Below, one piece after another: positions 35,142 to 43,981 of a stretch of 64,000 bases of DNA. The notes under the pieces were generated by a model. That model ran no database searches. It was not told the origin of the DNA and saw nothing but the letters and a program-made list of their open reading frames with translations. Within the stretch, counting starts at the first letter, position 1. Each line of letters begins with the position of its first letter. The position numbers and the translations under genes are program-made. This DNA comes from Segatella copri (lineage in GTDB: Bacteria; Bacteroidota; Bacteroidia; Bacteroidales; Bacteroidaceae): positions 2,144,501 to 2,208,500 of the forward strand of contig NZ_CP156891.1 in NCBI RefSeq assembly GCF_019249795.2, in the 5' to 3' direction.

Positions 35142-37013
35142 TTATCTTCCGAGTAATACAAGCATCACGTTGATATCGCTTGGTGATACGCCCGGAATTC
35201 GGCTTGCCTGTGCCAAAGTTTCCGGGTCGATGCGCTCGAGTTTCTGGCGTCCTTCTGTGGAGATTTCGTGGAGCTCGGAATAGTTGAAACGGCCCTTGAT
35301 TTTGATGTCCTCCAAACGGTGCATCTTCTCGGCAATGAGACGCTCTCGTTCGATGTAACCTTTGTACTTCATCTTGATTTCTGCAGCTTCCGTTATCTCT
35401 TCCTTTCGGTTAGCTGGTGTTTCCAGTGCAGCCTTCAGGTCCGGAATAATCTCCGAAAGATTCGTGAGATTCAGATGCGGACGAGCGATGAGGTCGATGA
35501 GCTTGCAGCCGGCGCGAAGTGGAGTAGTGCCGAGTGCCTCCAGTTTTGGATTTATCTCATCCTTCTTGATAGGATAGTTGGCGCAGAATTCGATGATTCT
35601 TCCGATGGCTTCTTTTTTCTCTATCCACCAGTCGTAACGGTCGCGCTTGGCAATTCCGAGTTCGTATGCTTTTTCGGTGAGTCGGGCATCGGCATCGTCC
35701 TGGCGGAGCAGAATGCGGTATTCGGCTCTGGAGGTAAACATACGGTATGGTTCGTCAACTCCCTTTGTGGTGAGATCATCGATGAGTACCCCGATATAAC
35801 TCTCATCGCGGTTCATCTCGAATGTTTTGTCGCCAACACAATGCAAGGCTGCGTTGATTCCGGCCACGGTTCCCTGTCCTCCTGCTTCCTCATAACCGGT
35901 GGTTCCGTTCACCTGTCCGGCAAAGAAGAGACCTTTGATGATTTTCGACTCCAGTGAGTGTTTGAGTTGGGTAGGGTCGAAGTAATCGTATTCGATGGCG
36001 TATCCCGGTCTGTAAATCTTGGCATCTCTCAAAGCAGGAATCTCGTGAAGTGCATTCAGCTGGATATCCATCGGCATGCTCGAAGAAAAACCGTTCAGAT
36101 ACATCTCGTTCGTATCTTCGCCTTCCGGTTCCAGGAAGAGCGGATGCTGATCTTTGTCGGGGAAGGTGACGAGCTTTGTTTCTATACTCGGACAGTAACG
36201 TGGACCGGTACTCTGAATCTGACCATTATATAAAGGTGAGTCAGCGAGACCGCTTTTTAAAGTTTCGTGTACCTTCTTGTTGGTGTAGCAAGTCCAGCAA
36301 GGCAATTGTTTCAGAACCCGATGTTCTCCCATGTAAGAGAACTGGTGGAAATCGCTGTCGCCCGGCTGTTCTTCCATATCTTCGAAATGAACACTTCTTT
36401 TGTCAATTCTGACCGGAGTCCCGGTTTTCATTCTGGCTGTGGTGATGCCCCATCGGGTGATGCTCTCCGTAAAGTTGTGTACGGCAGGTTCGGCGCATCT
36501 TCCGCCTTCAACCATCTTTCTTCCTACATGCATCAGTCCGTTGAGGAATGTTCCTGCGGTGATGATGATGCTCTTGGCATAGAATTCGGCTCCCCAGATG
36601 GTTTTTACGCCGATGGCTTCTCCGTTAGCTACGAGCAGTTCGTCAGCCTGGTCTTGCCAGATGTCGAGGTTGTCAGTATGGTCGAGGGTGGTTCTCCATT
36701 CCCAGATAAACTTTCCTCTGTCGCATTGGGCACGGGGGCTCCATACGGCAGGCCCCTTGCCGATGTTGAGCATTCGGAACTGGATGGCGGTTTTATCCGT
36801 TACGATACCCATCTGTCCGCCCAATGCATCGATTTCGCGCACAATCTGTCCCTTGGCAATACCTCCGATGGCGGGGTTGCAACTCATCTGTCCAATCTTG
36901 TTCATATCCATCGTTATCAAACAGGTTTTGGCACCCATGTTTGCAGAGGCTGCAGCAGCCTCGCATCCGGCATGTCCTCCACCGATAACGAGCACGTCAT
37001 AATTGAATTTCAT
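35142..37013 (-). CDS. mnmG: tRNA uridine-5-carboxymethylaminomethyl modification enzyme MnmG
   Basis: 623 aa. FAD-binding motif VIGGGHAGCEAAAASANMGA at the N-terminus, CNPAIGGIAKGQ and DALGGQMG next (about 45-70), then GRCAEPA, and the MnmG C-terminal helical domain ending ASRIPGVSPSDINVMLVLL. With MnmE it builds cmnm5U at tRNA position 34. The gene (gidA) is near the replication origin in many bacteria, and it is flanked here by parS-like palindromes. Confidence 0.97.
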   Translation of the reverse strand: MKFNYDVLVIGGGHAGCEAAAASANMGAKTCLITMDMNKIGQMSCNPAIGGIAKGQIVREIDALGGQMGIVTDKTAIQFRMLNIGKGPAVWSPRAQCDRGKFIWEWRTTLDHTDNLDIWQDQADELLVANGEAIGVKTIWGAEFYAKSIIITAGTFLNGLMHVGRKMVEGGRCAEPAVHNFTESITRWGITTARMKTGTPVRIDKRSVHFEDMEEQPGDSDFHQFSYMGEHRVLKQLPCWTCYTNKKVHETLKSGLADSPLYNGQIQSTGPRYCPSIETKLVTFPDKDQHPLFLEPEGEDTNEMYLNGFSSSMPMDIQLNALHEIPALRDAKIYRPGYAIEYDYFDPTQLKHSLESKIIKGLFFAGQVNGTTGYEEAGGQGTVAGINAALHCVGDKTFEMNRDESYIGVLIDDLTTKGVDEPYRMFTSRAEYRILLRQDDADARLTEKAYELGIAKRDRYDWWIEKKEAIGRIIEFCANYPIKKDEINPKLEALGTTPLRAGCKLIDLIARPHLNLTNLSEIIPDLKAALETPANRKEEITEAAEIKMKYKGYIERERLIAEKMHRLEDIKIKGRFNYSELHEISTEGRQKLERIDPETLAQASRIPGVSPSDINVMLVLLGR

Positions 37014-37086
37014 ACTTCGTTTAATCTATATTTTTTCTAATTTTCGGCAAAAGTAAGAAATAAAATCGAAATTTTAGCAAAAATAC

Positions 37087-37117
37087 TTTGATAAATCATT
37101 AAAATATAGTAATTTTG
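37087..37117 (+). promoter_or_regulatory. Promoter of frd/sdh operon
   Basis: TTTG (37087-37090), 19-bp spacer, TAATTTTG (37110-37117). The leader is about 120 nt and contains a hairpin (ATACCTA at about 37137 with TAGGTAT at about 37172). Confidence 0.8.
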
Positions 37118-37244
37118 CAGCAGACTTGCGAAAATATACCTAGAAATGAGGATTGCAGAATGCCAAAAAATAGGTATTGCAGGGACGAAAAGTGTGGAAT
37201 ATAAATTAGTTTCAAACAGTTAAATAATTAAATTTCAATCATTT

Positions 37245-37928
37245 ATGTGGTTAATCAATTCATCTATTGGTAGAAAAGTAGTGATGTCAGTAACTGGTAT
37301 CGCTCTTATTCTATTCTTGACATTCCACGGTTGCATGAATGTTGTTGCGCTTTTCTCTGGAGAAGCTTACAACACAATCTGCGAATTGTTGGGTGCTAAC
37401 TGGTACGCCGTAGTTGCAACTTTGGGTTTGGCAGCTTTGGCAGTTTGTCACATCGTTTACGCTTTCATCCTGACAGCACAGAACCGTCGTGCTCGCGGTA
37501 ACCAGCGTTACGAGGTAACAGCAAAGCCAGAGAAGGTAGAGTGGGCTAGCCAGAACATGTTGGTGCTCGGTATCATCATCGTTCTCGGTTTGTTGCTTCA
37601 CCTCTTCAATTTCTGGTACAACATGATGTTTGCTGAATTCTTGGGTACAAGCTTCGGCCACAGCCCATCAGATGGCTTCGCATTCATTCAGGACACCTTC
37701 GCTAACCCAGTATTCGTAGTTCTCTACCTTATCTGGTTGGTAGCTCTTTGGTTCCACCTCACTCACGGTTTCTGGAGTGCTATTCAGACTCTCGGTTGGA
37801 GCGGTAAGACTTGGTTCTGCCGTTGGAAGATGATCGGTATGATTTACTCTACCATCCTGCTTCTCCTCTTCATCGTAGTTGTATTGGCATTCGCTTTCGG
37901 TTGCGCTCCATCTTTGTGCTGCGCATAA
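37245..37928 (+). CDS. sdhC: Fumarate reductase/succinate dehydrogenase cytochrome b subunit
   Basis: 227 aa with five membrane helices (about 14-38, 58-82, 105-128, 155-180, 196-222), the di-haem type found with Bacteroidetes/Epsilonproteobacteria enzymes. His residues for haem ligation are seen in FLTFHGCMN, AVCHIVYAF, LLLHLFNFWY and WFHLTHGFW. It anchors the flavoprotein and iron-sulfur subunits and passes electrons between menaquinol and fumarate. It leads the operon CAB, with 32 bp before the A gene. Confidence 0.95.
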   Translation: MWLINSSIGRKVVMSVTGIALILFLTFHGCMNVVALFSGEAYNTICELLGANWYAVVATLGLAALAVCHIVYAFILTAQNRRARGNQRYEVTAKPEKVEWASQNMLVLGIIIVLGLLLHLFNFWYNMMFAEFLGTSFGHSPSDGFAFIQDTFANPVFVVLYLIWLVALWFHLTHGFWSAIQTLGWSGKTWFCRWKMIGMIYSTILLLLFIVVVLAFAFGCAPSLCCA

Positions 37929-37960
37929 TTCGTGTAATCATTTAAGTATTAAAAAAGATT

Positions 37961-39943
37961 ATGGCAAAAACATTAAATTCTAGAATACCTGAAGGACCAG
38001 TTGCTGAGAAGTGGACCAACTATAAGGCTCACCAGCGTTTGGTTAACCCAAAGAATAAGTTAAAGCTCGACGTTATCGTTGTAGGTACAGGTTTGGCAGG
38101 TGCTTCTGCTGCTGCTTCTCTCGGCGAGATGGGCTTCAATATCTTGAACTTCTGCATCCAGGACTCTCCACGTCGTGCTCACTCTATCGCAGCACAGGGT
38201 GGTATCAATGCAGCTAAGAATTATCAGAATGATGGTGACTCTGTTTACCGTCTGTTCTACGATACTGTAAAGGGTGGTGACTACCGTGCTCGTGAGGCTA
38301 ACGTTTACCGTTTGGCTGAGGTGAGCAACGATATCATCGACCAGTGCGTAGCTCAGGGCGTTCCTTTCGCTCGTGAGTACGGTGGTATGCTGGCTAACCG
38401 TTCTTTCGGTGGTGCTCAGGTTTCTCGTACATTCTATGCTAAGGGTCAGACAGGTCAGCAGCTTCTCCTCGGTGCTTACTCTTCTTTGAGCCGCATGGTT
38501 GAGGCAGGTAAGGTTAAGCTCTTCACCCGTTACGAGATGGAGGATATTGTGATCGTTGACGGTCACGCTCGTGGTATCATCGCCAAGAATTTGATTACAG
38601 GTAAGTTGGAGCGTTTCTCTGCCAACGCCGTAGTTATCGCTACCGGTGGTTATGGTAACGCTTACTTCCTTTCTACAAACGCTATGGGTTGTAACTGTAC
38701 AGCAGCTATCCAGTGCTACCGCAAGGGTGCTGACTTCGCTAACCCATCTTACGTTCAGATTCACCCTACATGTATCCCTGTTCACGGTACAAACCAGAGT
38801 AAGTTGACTTTGATGTCAGAGTCACTCCGTAACGATGGTCGTATCTGGGTTCCTAAGAAGATTGAGGATGCTAAGGCATTGCAGGCTGGTACAAAGAAGG
38901 GTTCTGATATTCCTGAGGAAGACCGCGACTACTACTTGGAGCGCCGTTACCCAGCATTCGGTAACCTGGTTCCTCGTGACGTGGCTTCTCGTGCAGCTAA
39001 GGAGCGTTGCGACAAGGGCTTCGGTGTCAACAACACAGGTCTTGCCGTATTCCTCGACTTCTCTGAGTCTATCAACCGTCTCGGTATCGACGTTATCCTG
39101 CAGCGTTATGGCAACCTCTTTGATATGTATGAGGAGATTACCGACGTTAACCCAGGTGAGTTGGCTAACGAGATTAACGGCGTGAAGTACTACAACCCAA
39201 TGATGATCTTCCCTGCTATCCACTATACAATGGGTGGTATCTGGGTTGACTACGAGTTGATGACTACTATCCCAGGTCTCTTCGCTATTGGTGAGTGTAA
39301 CTTCTCTGACCACGGTGCTAACCGTCTTGGTGCATCTGCTTTGATGCAGGGTTTGGCTGACGGTTACTTCGTATTGCCATACACTATCCAGAACTACTTG
39401 GCCGACCAGGCATTGTGGCCAAAGCTCTCTACCGATCTCCCAGAGTTCGCAGAGGCAGAGGCAGGTGTTCAGAAGGAAATCGACCGCCTGATGGGTATCC
39501 AGGGCAAGCGCTCTGTAGATTCTATCCACAAGGAGTTGGGTCACATCCTTTGGGAGCACGTAGGTATGGGTCGTACCAAGGAAGGTCTTGAGGAAGGCTT
39601 GAAGAAGATGAAGGCTCTGCGCGAGGAATTCAACAAGAACCTCTTCATCCCTGGCAAGAAGGAAGGCTTGAACGTAGAGTTGGATAAGGCTATCCACTTG
39701 CGTGACTTCATCTTGATGGGCGAGTTGATCGCTTACGATGCATTGCACCGCAATGAGAGCTGTGGTGGTCACTTCCGTGAGGAGTACCAGACAGAGGAAG
39801 GCGAGGCTAAGCGTGATGATGAGCACTTCTTCTACGTAGGTTGCTGGGAGTATCAGGGCAATGATACAACTGCTCCAGTGCTCAACAAGGAACCTCTCGA
39901 GTATGAGGCAATTAAGGTACAGACAAGAAATTACAAGAATTAA
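37961..39943 (+). CDS. sdhA: Fumarate reductase/succinate dehydrogenase flavoprotein subunit
   Basis: 660 aa. FAD motif [19 protein letters not shown] (about 27-45). Covalent FAD attachment is at the His in [14 protein letters not shown] (about residue 70). The active-site loop has QIHPTCIP and the Arg region of [10 protein letters not shown]. The C-terminal half is [33 protein letters not shown]. In an anaerobe this complex mainly reduces fumarate to succinate. Codon use is strongly biased, as for a highly expressed gene. Confidence 0.97.
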   Translation: MAKTLNSRIPEGPVAEKWTNYKAHQRLVNPKNKLKLDVIVVGTGLAGASAAASLGEMGFNILNFCIQDSPRRAHSIAAQGGINAAKNYQNDGDSVYRLFYDTVKGGDYRAREANVYRLAEVSNDIIDQCVAQGVPFAREYGGMLANRSFGGAQVSRTFYAKGQTGQQLLLGAYSSLSRMVEAGKVKLFTRYEMEDIVIVDGHARGIIAKNLITGKLERFSANAVVIATGGYGNAYFLSTNAMGCNCTAAIQCYRKGADFANPSYVQIHPTCIPVHGTNQSKLTLMSESLRNDGRIWVPKKIEDAKALQAGTKKGSDIPEEDRDYYLERRYPAFGNLVPRDVASRAAKERCDKGFGVNNTGLAVFLDFSESINRLGIDVILQRYGNLFDMYEEITDVNPGELANEINGVKYYNPMMIFPAIHYTMGGIWVDYELMTTIPGLFAIGECNFSDHGANRLGASALMQGLADGYFVLPYTIQNYLADQALWPKLSTDLPEFAEAEAGVQKEIDRLMGIQGKRSVDSIHKELGHILWEHVGMGRTKEGLEEGLKKMKALREEFNKNLFIPGKKEGLNVELDKAIHLRDFILMGELIAYDALHRNESCGGHFREEYQTEEGEAKRDDEHFFYVGCWEYQGNDTTAPVLNKEPLEYEAIKVQTRNYKN

Positions 39944-39958
39944 AAAGCGAACAAGACA

Positions 39959-40717
39959 ATGGCAAGAAATATAAGTTTCACAGTTAAGTATTGGAAGCAG
40001 GACGGTCCTACAGCACAGGGTCACTTCGATACACATGAGATGAAGAACATCCCAGATGATACTTCATTCCTCGAGATGCTCGACATCTTGAACGAGGAGC
40101 TCATCGAGTCAGGTCAGGAGCCTTTCGTCTTCGACCACGACTGCCGCGAGGGTATCTGCGGTATGTGCTCTCTCTATATTAATGGTACACCTCACGGTAA
40201 GACTGAGCGTGGTGCTACAACATGTCAGCTCTACATGCGTCGTTTCAACGATGGCGATGTTATCACCGTTGAGCCTTGGCGTTCTGCTGGTTTCCCTATC
40301 ATCAAGGACTGTATGGTAGACCGTTCAGCATTCGACAAGATCATCCAGGCAGGTGGTTACACCAGCATTCGTACAGGTCAGGCTCAGGATGCCAACGCTA
40401 TCCTGATTCCTAAGGAGAATGCAGACGAGGCAATGGATTGCGCTACATGTATCGGTTGCGGTGCTTGTGTTGCTGCATGTAAGAATGGTTCTGCTATGCT
40501 CTTCGTCAGCTCAAAGGTTAGCCAGCTGGCACTTCTCCCACAGGGTCGTGTAGAGGCTGCTGCCCGTGCTAAGAAGATGATTGCACGCATGGATGAGCTC
40601 GGATTCGGTAACTGTACAAACACTCGTGCTTGCGAGGCTGTTTGTCCTAAGAACGAGTCTATCGCTAACATCGCCCGCTTGAACCGTGAGTTCTTGAAGG
40701 CTAAGTTGGCTGACTAA
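39959..40717 (+). CDS. sdhB: Fumarate reductase/succinate dehydrogenase iron-sulfur subunit
   Basis: 252 aa. The [2Fe-2S] ligands are CREGICGMC plus a later Cys in TTCQLYMR (about 60-90). The [4Fe-4S]/[3Fe-4S] ligands are [14 protein letters not shown] (about 160) and [14 protein letters not shown] (about 222). It wires the flavin to the haems of the cytochrome subunit. Starts 15 bp after sdhA and ends the operon at a very stable hairpin. Confidence 0.97.
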   Translation: MARNISFTVKYWKQDGPTAQGHFDTHEMKNIPDDTSFLEMLDILNEELIESGQEPFVFDHDCREGICGMCSLYINGTPHGKTERGATTCQLYMRRFNDGDVITVEPWRSAGFPIIKDCMVDRSAFDKIIQAGGYTSIRTGQAQDANAILIPKENADEAMDCATCIGCGACVAACKNGSAMLFVSSKVSQLALLPQGRVEAAARAKKMIARMDELGFGNCTNTRACEAVCPKNESIANIARLNREFLKAKLAD

Positions 40718-40740
40718 TCCATCGTTTCTTTTGAGACACC

Positions 40741-40783
40741 GGAATTTTCTCTCTGCATCTTTACGGATGCGAGAGAAAATTCC
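40741..40783 (+). terminator. Terminator of the frd/sdh operon
   Basis: An 18-19-bp near-perfect stem (GGAATTTTCTCTCTGCATC / GATGCGAGAGAAAATTCC) 23 bp after the stop. Confidence 0.85.
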
Positions 40784-40900
40784 CAACAACTCTTCACTCT
40801 TCACCTTTTGGGTGTAAGTAGTTGAAGGATAGAAAGTTGGGCGGGTGAAGAGTGTTTTTTTACTCTTCACCCGCCCTTCACCTTTTTAGGCTGTTGACAG

Positions 40901-40945
40901 CTAAGCGGCTCTGCGTTTATACCTTTCCCAAAATCGTAAAAGGTG
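40901..40945. mobile_element. Solo relic of an IS66 right end
   Basis: CTAAGCGGCTCTGCGTTTAT followed by ACCTTTCCCAAAATCGTAAAAG matches the terminal and subterminal sequence of the right end of the intact IS66 copy (43605-43647, complement) at most positions, with a few substitutions. It is not associated with any transposase remnant. Confidence 0.75.
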
Positions 40946-41061
40946 AAGAGTGGGTGAAGAGTGCCGGAAATCTCTTCACCTATATAATGCGTTGTGTTTC
41001 AGCTCTTTATGTTGGGAAGGTGAAGAGTGAAGAGCTGATTGCGATATTCCTGCCAACCGTG

Positions 41062-41069
41062 CTTCTCTT
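41062..41069. repeat. Target duplication, left copy
   Basis: CTTCTCTT directly before the left end; repeated exactly at 43648-43655. Eight bases is the usual IS66 target duplication. Confidence 0.9.
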
Positions 41070-41130
41070 GTAAGCGGCTCCGCGTTTATACCTTGCATAA
41101 TTCAAAAAAAAGCAGTAACAGCTGATTAAA

Positions 41131-42720
41131 TTAATGCTGTTGCTGCTTTTTCCATCGGTCAGGAAGTAAGTCTCTATATTTTTCTAATGGGGTATTGGGT
41201 TGCCATTCTACAGTCTTTTCTATTACGTCGCATATGTATTCAAACAGATTAATGCCATTCAGCCTGCATGAGATTGCGATAGAATATAGGATAGCCGCCC
41301 GGCTTGCTCCTTCGTGCGAACCAAAGAACATTGAGTTTCTTCTTGATAGTGATATGTATCTCTGGATTCTCTCAATGTAGTTGTTATCGAGAGCCGTATC
41401 ACCTCTTTTGAAGATGTCACAAATGGCATTATATTCATTAAGGGCATAGCCGACCGCCTGCGCCAAGGTAGACTTGGGCAGCAAATCTTTCCTGGAAGAT
41501 ATTTCCTCCAGTTTCTCCAATAAATCCTGCAAAATGTCCGGTGCATATGACTGCCGATAGGCTAGATGGTCTTCAACGGTCCATCCATTTACCCCAACCT
41601 TATGTTTTTTGTCTTCTCGATAAAATCTGTTGAGGATATCTACGACCTCCTGAGCATCCTTGTCTTCCTTGCCGCAGTCGATGAAATCTCTCTTGACATG
41701 CTGCAGGCAGGCGATTCTCATAATGTCAGGATAAGCATCCGACTCCAGTTTCCGGTAAGGAGCATATGCATCACTCTGTATGGTACCTTTATAATCAGAG
41801 AATATGTTAAGTATGACCTGCTCAGAGCGTGATCCATCCTCATATACGAAGAAGACAAGTCCCAGTTTAGGCGCACTTACAGCCCAGAAGTAGCCTTTCT
41901 TCGAACCCTTGTCCGTAGGCTTTGTCTTGGCTAACAGCACTTTATGGTATGTCTCGTCTGCCGAGACATAATCCTGCTGCAACACTACTTGGCAGATAGC
42001 CTTATAGAAGTTTTCCAGTACATCGGCACTTCTGGCAATCAGTTTGTTTGCCGTGGCTTTCCTTAACGTAAACCCATTGTCGGCAAAGTATTTGATGATT
42101 CGCTCTACCGGCATGGAATAGATGTATCGCATCTGCAGGAGTCCTGCTGCAAAGGAAGGTGAATAGGAAGAATTCAACAACAGAGCCGGCGGAGTTTTCC
42201 CCGGATACATGATACTTCCATCAGTATAAGTGTTGATGTGATACACGGTCTTGATGAATTTGATGGGTTCCATGCTGTAACGTATACAGGTACGAGTTCC
42301 GAAGAGACGCAACGTCTTCAAAAACTCTGCATCCATGACTGGATCTATCGTAACATGCACCTCTTTCATCTCGTAATGCATGTCACGCTTGGCTCCGTTG
42401 TTTTTGCGTGCCTTTCTCTTTTCGGCCTGCTCTGTTTTCTTCTTGTCAAATTCCTCCTGGGTCATCGAGTCTTGTGGATTCTTTTCCTGACGTTCGGACT
42501 TCTTGCCTGAAACGAGCTTGCCGAGTGCCTTGTTCTGACGATTCGCTTTGTCAATGGCGATTCCTTTCTGGACGAGTAATTCTTCTAATGACTTTATACG
42601 TTCAATGAGTTCGTTGACCTGTGTAGTCAATGAACTCACCGTAGCATTAGCTTGCTGAAGCTGTTCGTTTGCAAGCTGAAGCTGTTTCTTTAAAAGTACT
42701 ATAATTTCGTCCTTTTTCAT
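41131..42720 (-). CDS. tnpC: IS66 family transposase
   Basis: 529 aa. N-terminal coiled coil (about 1-60, heptads of Leu in LKKQLQLANEQLQQANATV) then a charged linker and the DDE catalytic domain. Probable catalytic residues are Asp in VSADETYH, Asp in IQSDAYAPYRKLE and Glu in LDNNYIERIQRY. The C-terminal IS66 domain is present. It cuts and joins the element ends. No frameshift or stop. Confidence 0.95.
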   Translation of the reverse strand: MKKDEIIVLLKKQLQLANEQLQQANATVSSLTTQVNELIERIKSLEELLVQKGIAIDKANRQNKALGKLVSGKKSERQEKNPQDSMTQEEFDKKKTEQAEKRKARKNNGAKRDMHYEMKEVHVTIDPVMDAEFLKTLRLFGTRTCIRYSMEPIKFIKTVYHINTYTDGSIMYPGKTPPALLLNSSYSPSFAAGLLQMRYIYSMPVERIIKYFADNGFTLRKATANKLIARSADVLENFYKAICQVVLQQDYVSADETYHKVLLAKTKPTDKGSKKGYFWAVSAPKLGLVFFVYEDGSRSEQVILNIFSDYKGTIQSDAYAPYRKLESDAYPDIMRIACLQHVKRDFIDCGKEDKDAQEVVDILNRFYREDKKHKVGVNGWTVEDHLAYRQSYAPDILQDLLEKLEEISSRKDLLPKSTLAQAVGYALNEYNAICDIFKRGDTALDNNYIERIQRYISLSRRNSMFFGSHEGASRAAILYSIAISCRLNGINLFEYICDVIEKTVEWQPNTPLEKYRDLLPDRWKKQQQH

Positions 42721-42820
42721 AGTGCAAAGGTACGAAAAAATATCGAGATATGCAAGGATTTTTAGATATTTATTTTTCTATCTTATTGATACACAGTTCA
42801 TTAAATATAATCTTATGCGC

Positions 42821-43168
42821 CTATAGATTAAGCCGTTTCCTATATCTCATACTTTTCAGGCAAATTCCGCTCATGATGGCAGATAGCGTCTTGTACGGCA
42901 TTTTGCATTGTTTGCTTTGGGGATCAAAGAATGGTAATTCAAAGGTTCCTCGCTCCAGTCGCTTCTGATACAGCAAGAAACCGTCGCCATCCCATTTTAG
43001 CATTTTTACCTGCTGGCGGTTCTTGGAGAAGAAGATGAAGACGGCACCACCGAGTGGCGGCAGCTCCATCTCCGTCCTCACAATCTGGTACAGGCCATTT
43101 ATGCCCATGTTCATTCGGACATATCGCTGGCAGACGTAATACTGGGTGTTTTCGTTTAATCCAAACAT
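42821..43168 (-). CDS. tnpB: IS66 accessory protein TnpB (Orf2)
   Basis: 115 aa with the IS66 Orf2 signature MNMGINGLYQIVRTEM and FIFFSKNRQQVKMLKWDGDGF. Required for IS66 transposition but its biochemical role is unclear. It overlaps tnpA by 13 bp, typical of coupled translation. Confidence 0.92.
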   Translation of the reverse strand: MFGLNENTQYYVCQRYVRMNMGINGLYQIVRTEMELPPLGGAVFIFFSKNRQQVKMLKWDGDGFLLYQKRLERGTFELPFFDPQSKQCKMPYKTLSAIMSGICLKSMRYRKRLNL

Positions 43169-43596
43169 AGCAAGTCCTCCTTCTCGTAAAGTTTCATCAG
43201 ATGCATGACTGATTTGGCACTACCTTTCTTGATGGTGACTATCGTTCCATTGGGAAAGGTTAAGGTTATGCCGAAAAGATAATTTTCCGGGCAGACGGAA
43301 TCGGATGGCATTTCCATGGGAAGGAACATCATCCCAGTGTCCTTGGCTGTTGCTTCGGAACATTCCTTACGGGCTTCGGCCTGAAGCAGACGAATCTGCT
43401 GTTTGGCTAACCTAACAGAATAACCTTTCTCTGACATCCATCTATGCATCGAGCGATGGTTTACATGCCGTTCCTTTAAAAAAGGAATCAAACTGGCTTT
43501 TGGATTATGATTCAAATGAATCTGGAAGGCATTCCATGCCCTCTCATAACGTTCTGTTGCTCTCATAATTTCGTTGCTTTTAAAATTATGGTGCAA
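43156..43596 (-). CDS. tnpA: IS66 accessory protein TnpA
   Basis: 146 aa, first gene of the element. It has a helical N-terminus with a probable DNA-binding helix-turn-helix (NHRSMHRWMSEKGYSVRLAK, about 48-67) and the C-terminal ITLTFPNGTIVTIKKG strand pair common to this group. The promoter box TACCTTTGC is between the ATG and the right inverted end. Confidence 0.85.
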   Translation of the reverse strand: MHHNFKSNEIMRATERYERAWNAFQIHLNHNPKASLIPFLKERHVNHRSMHRWMSEKGYSVRLAKQQIRLLQAEARKECSEATAKDTGMMFLPMEMPSDSVCPENYLFGITLTFPNGTIVTIKKGSAKSVMHLMKLYEKEDLLCLD

Positions 43597-43647
43597 AGGT
43601 AAGAACTTTTACGATAAAGGGCAAGGTATAAACGCGGAGCCGCTTAC

Positions 43648-43655
43648 CTTCTCTT
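43648..43655. repeat. Target duplication, right copy
   Basis: CTTCTCTT, identical to 41062-41069. Confidence 0.9.
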
Positions 43656-43696
43656 GAAATAAGAGAAAGGATGTTTGGCAAACTGTTATACAGGAA

Positions 43697-43729
43697 CAGC
43701 CGACTAGCCTCTGTTGCGCTAGTCGGCTG
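43697..43729. terminator. Hairpin, terminator-like
   Basis: Perfect 12-bp stem CAGCCGACTAGC / GCTAGTCGGCTG with a 9-nt loop. The downstream arm is also the first unit of a 22-bp array. Confidence 0.6.
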
Positions 43730-43804
43730 TTTGCCTTTTGCCAGTATGCTGTTTTTCTTCTGCCAGCCTTCTGTTTTTCCTAGTCAGTTGTTCTGTCTCC
43801 GATA
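43717..43804. repeat. Short 22-bp-period array, 4 units
   Basis: Units begin at 43717, 43739, 43761 and 43783 and share CTGTTT (CTGTCT in the last) at positions 11-16. Neighbours match at 15/22 and 17/22 for the first pairs. Same period as the arrays at 8398 and 24322. Confidence 0.7.
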
Positions 43805-43909
43805 GTTATGTATTTATTTATACCTGCTGTTAGAATCATATAGCCAGGAAAAAGGGTAGATTATAGCCGAGAGCATCCTGTTTTCGGTGCATCCCAATAT
43901 AAAATATCA

Positions 43910-43957
43910 GATATTCTGAGAAATATTTTGTAATCTCATCAGAATATCGTAATTTTG
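43910..43957 (+). promoter_or_regulatory. Promoter with flanking inverted repeat
   Basis: TTTG (43927-43930), 19-bp spacer, TAATTTTG (43950-43957). The -33 box lies between inverted arms GATATTCTGA (43910-43919) and TCAGAATATC (43939-43948), a candidate operator for the methyltransferase gene. Confidence 0.65.
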
Positions 43958-43981
43958 CGGTTATTAAGAATAAGTAATGTA

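Larger units (their letters stand above)
40784..41069. repeat. Repeat-filled spacer between sdhB and IS66
   Basis: Contains many GAGTGAA/TTCACTC words (40788-40803, 40845-40872, 40945-40990, 41021-41036), a strong hairpin GGGCGGGTGAAGAGT / ACTCTTCACCCGCCC (40839-40876), and a relic IS66 end (40901-40945). No gene is seen. Confidence 0.75.
41070..43647 (-). mobile_element. Complete IS66-family insertion sequence
   Basis: 2578 bp. Perfect 27-bp inverted ends (41070-41096 begins GTAAGCGGCTCCGCGTTTAT; 43621-43647 is its complement). Three leftward genes tnpA, tnpB, tnpC are intact, and 8-bp target repeats flank it. The intact genes and perfect ends suggest recent insertion. Removing it restores a hairpin (TGCCAA..CTTCTCTT / AAGAGAA..TTGGCA) that it split. 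Confidence 0.95.

Noticed and set aside
38822..40036. 404-codon open frame antisense to the fumarate reductase genes
   Set aside because: Its length results from the codon bias of the highly expressed sdhA; no start signal or family feature.
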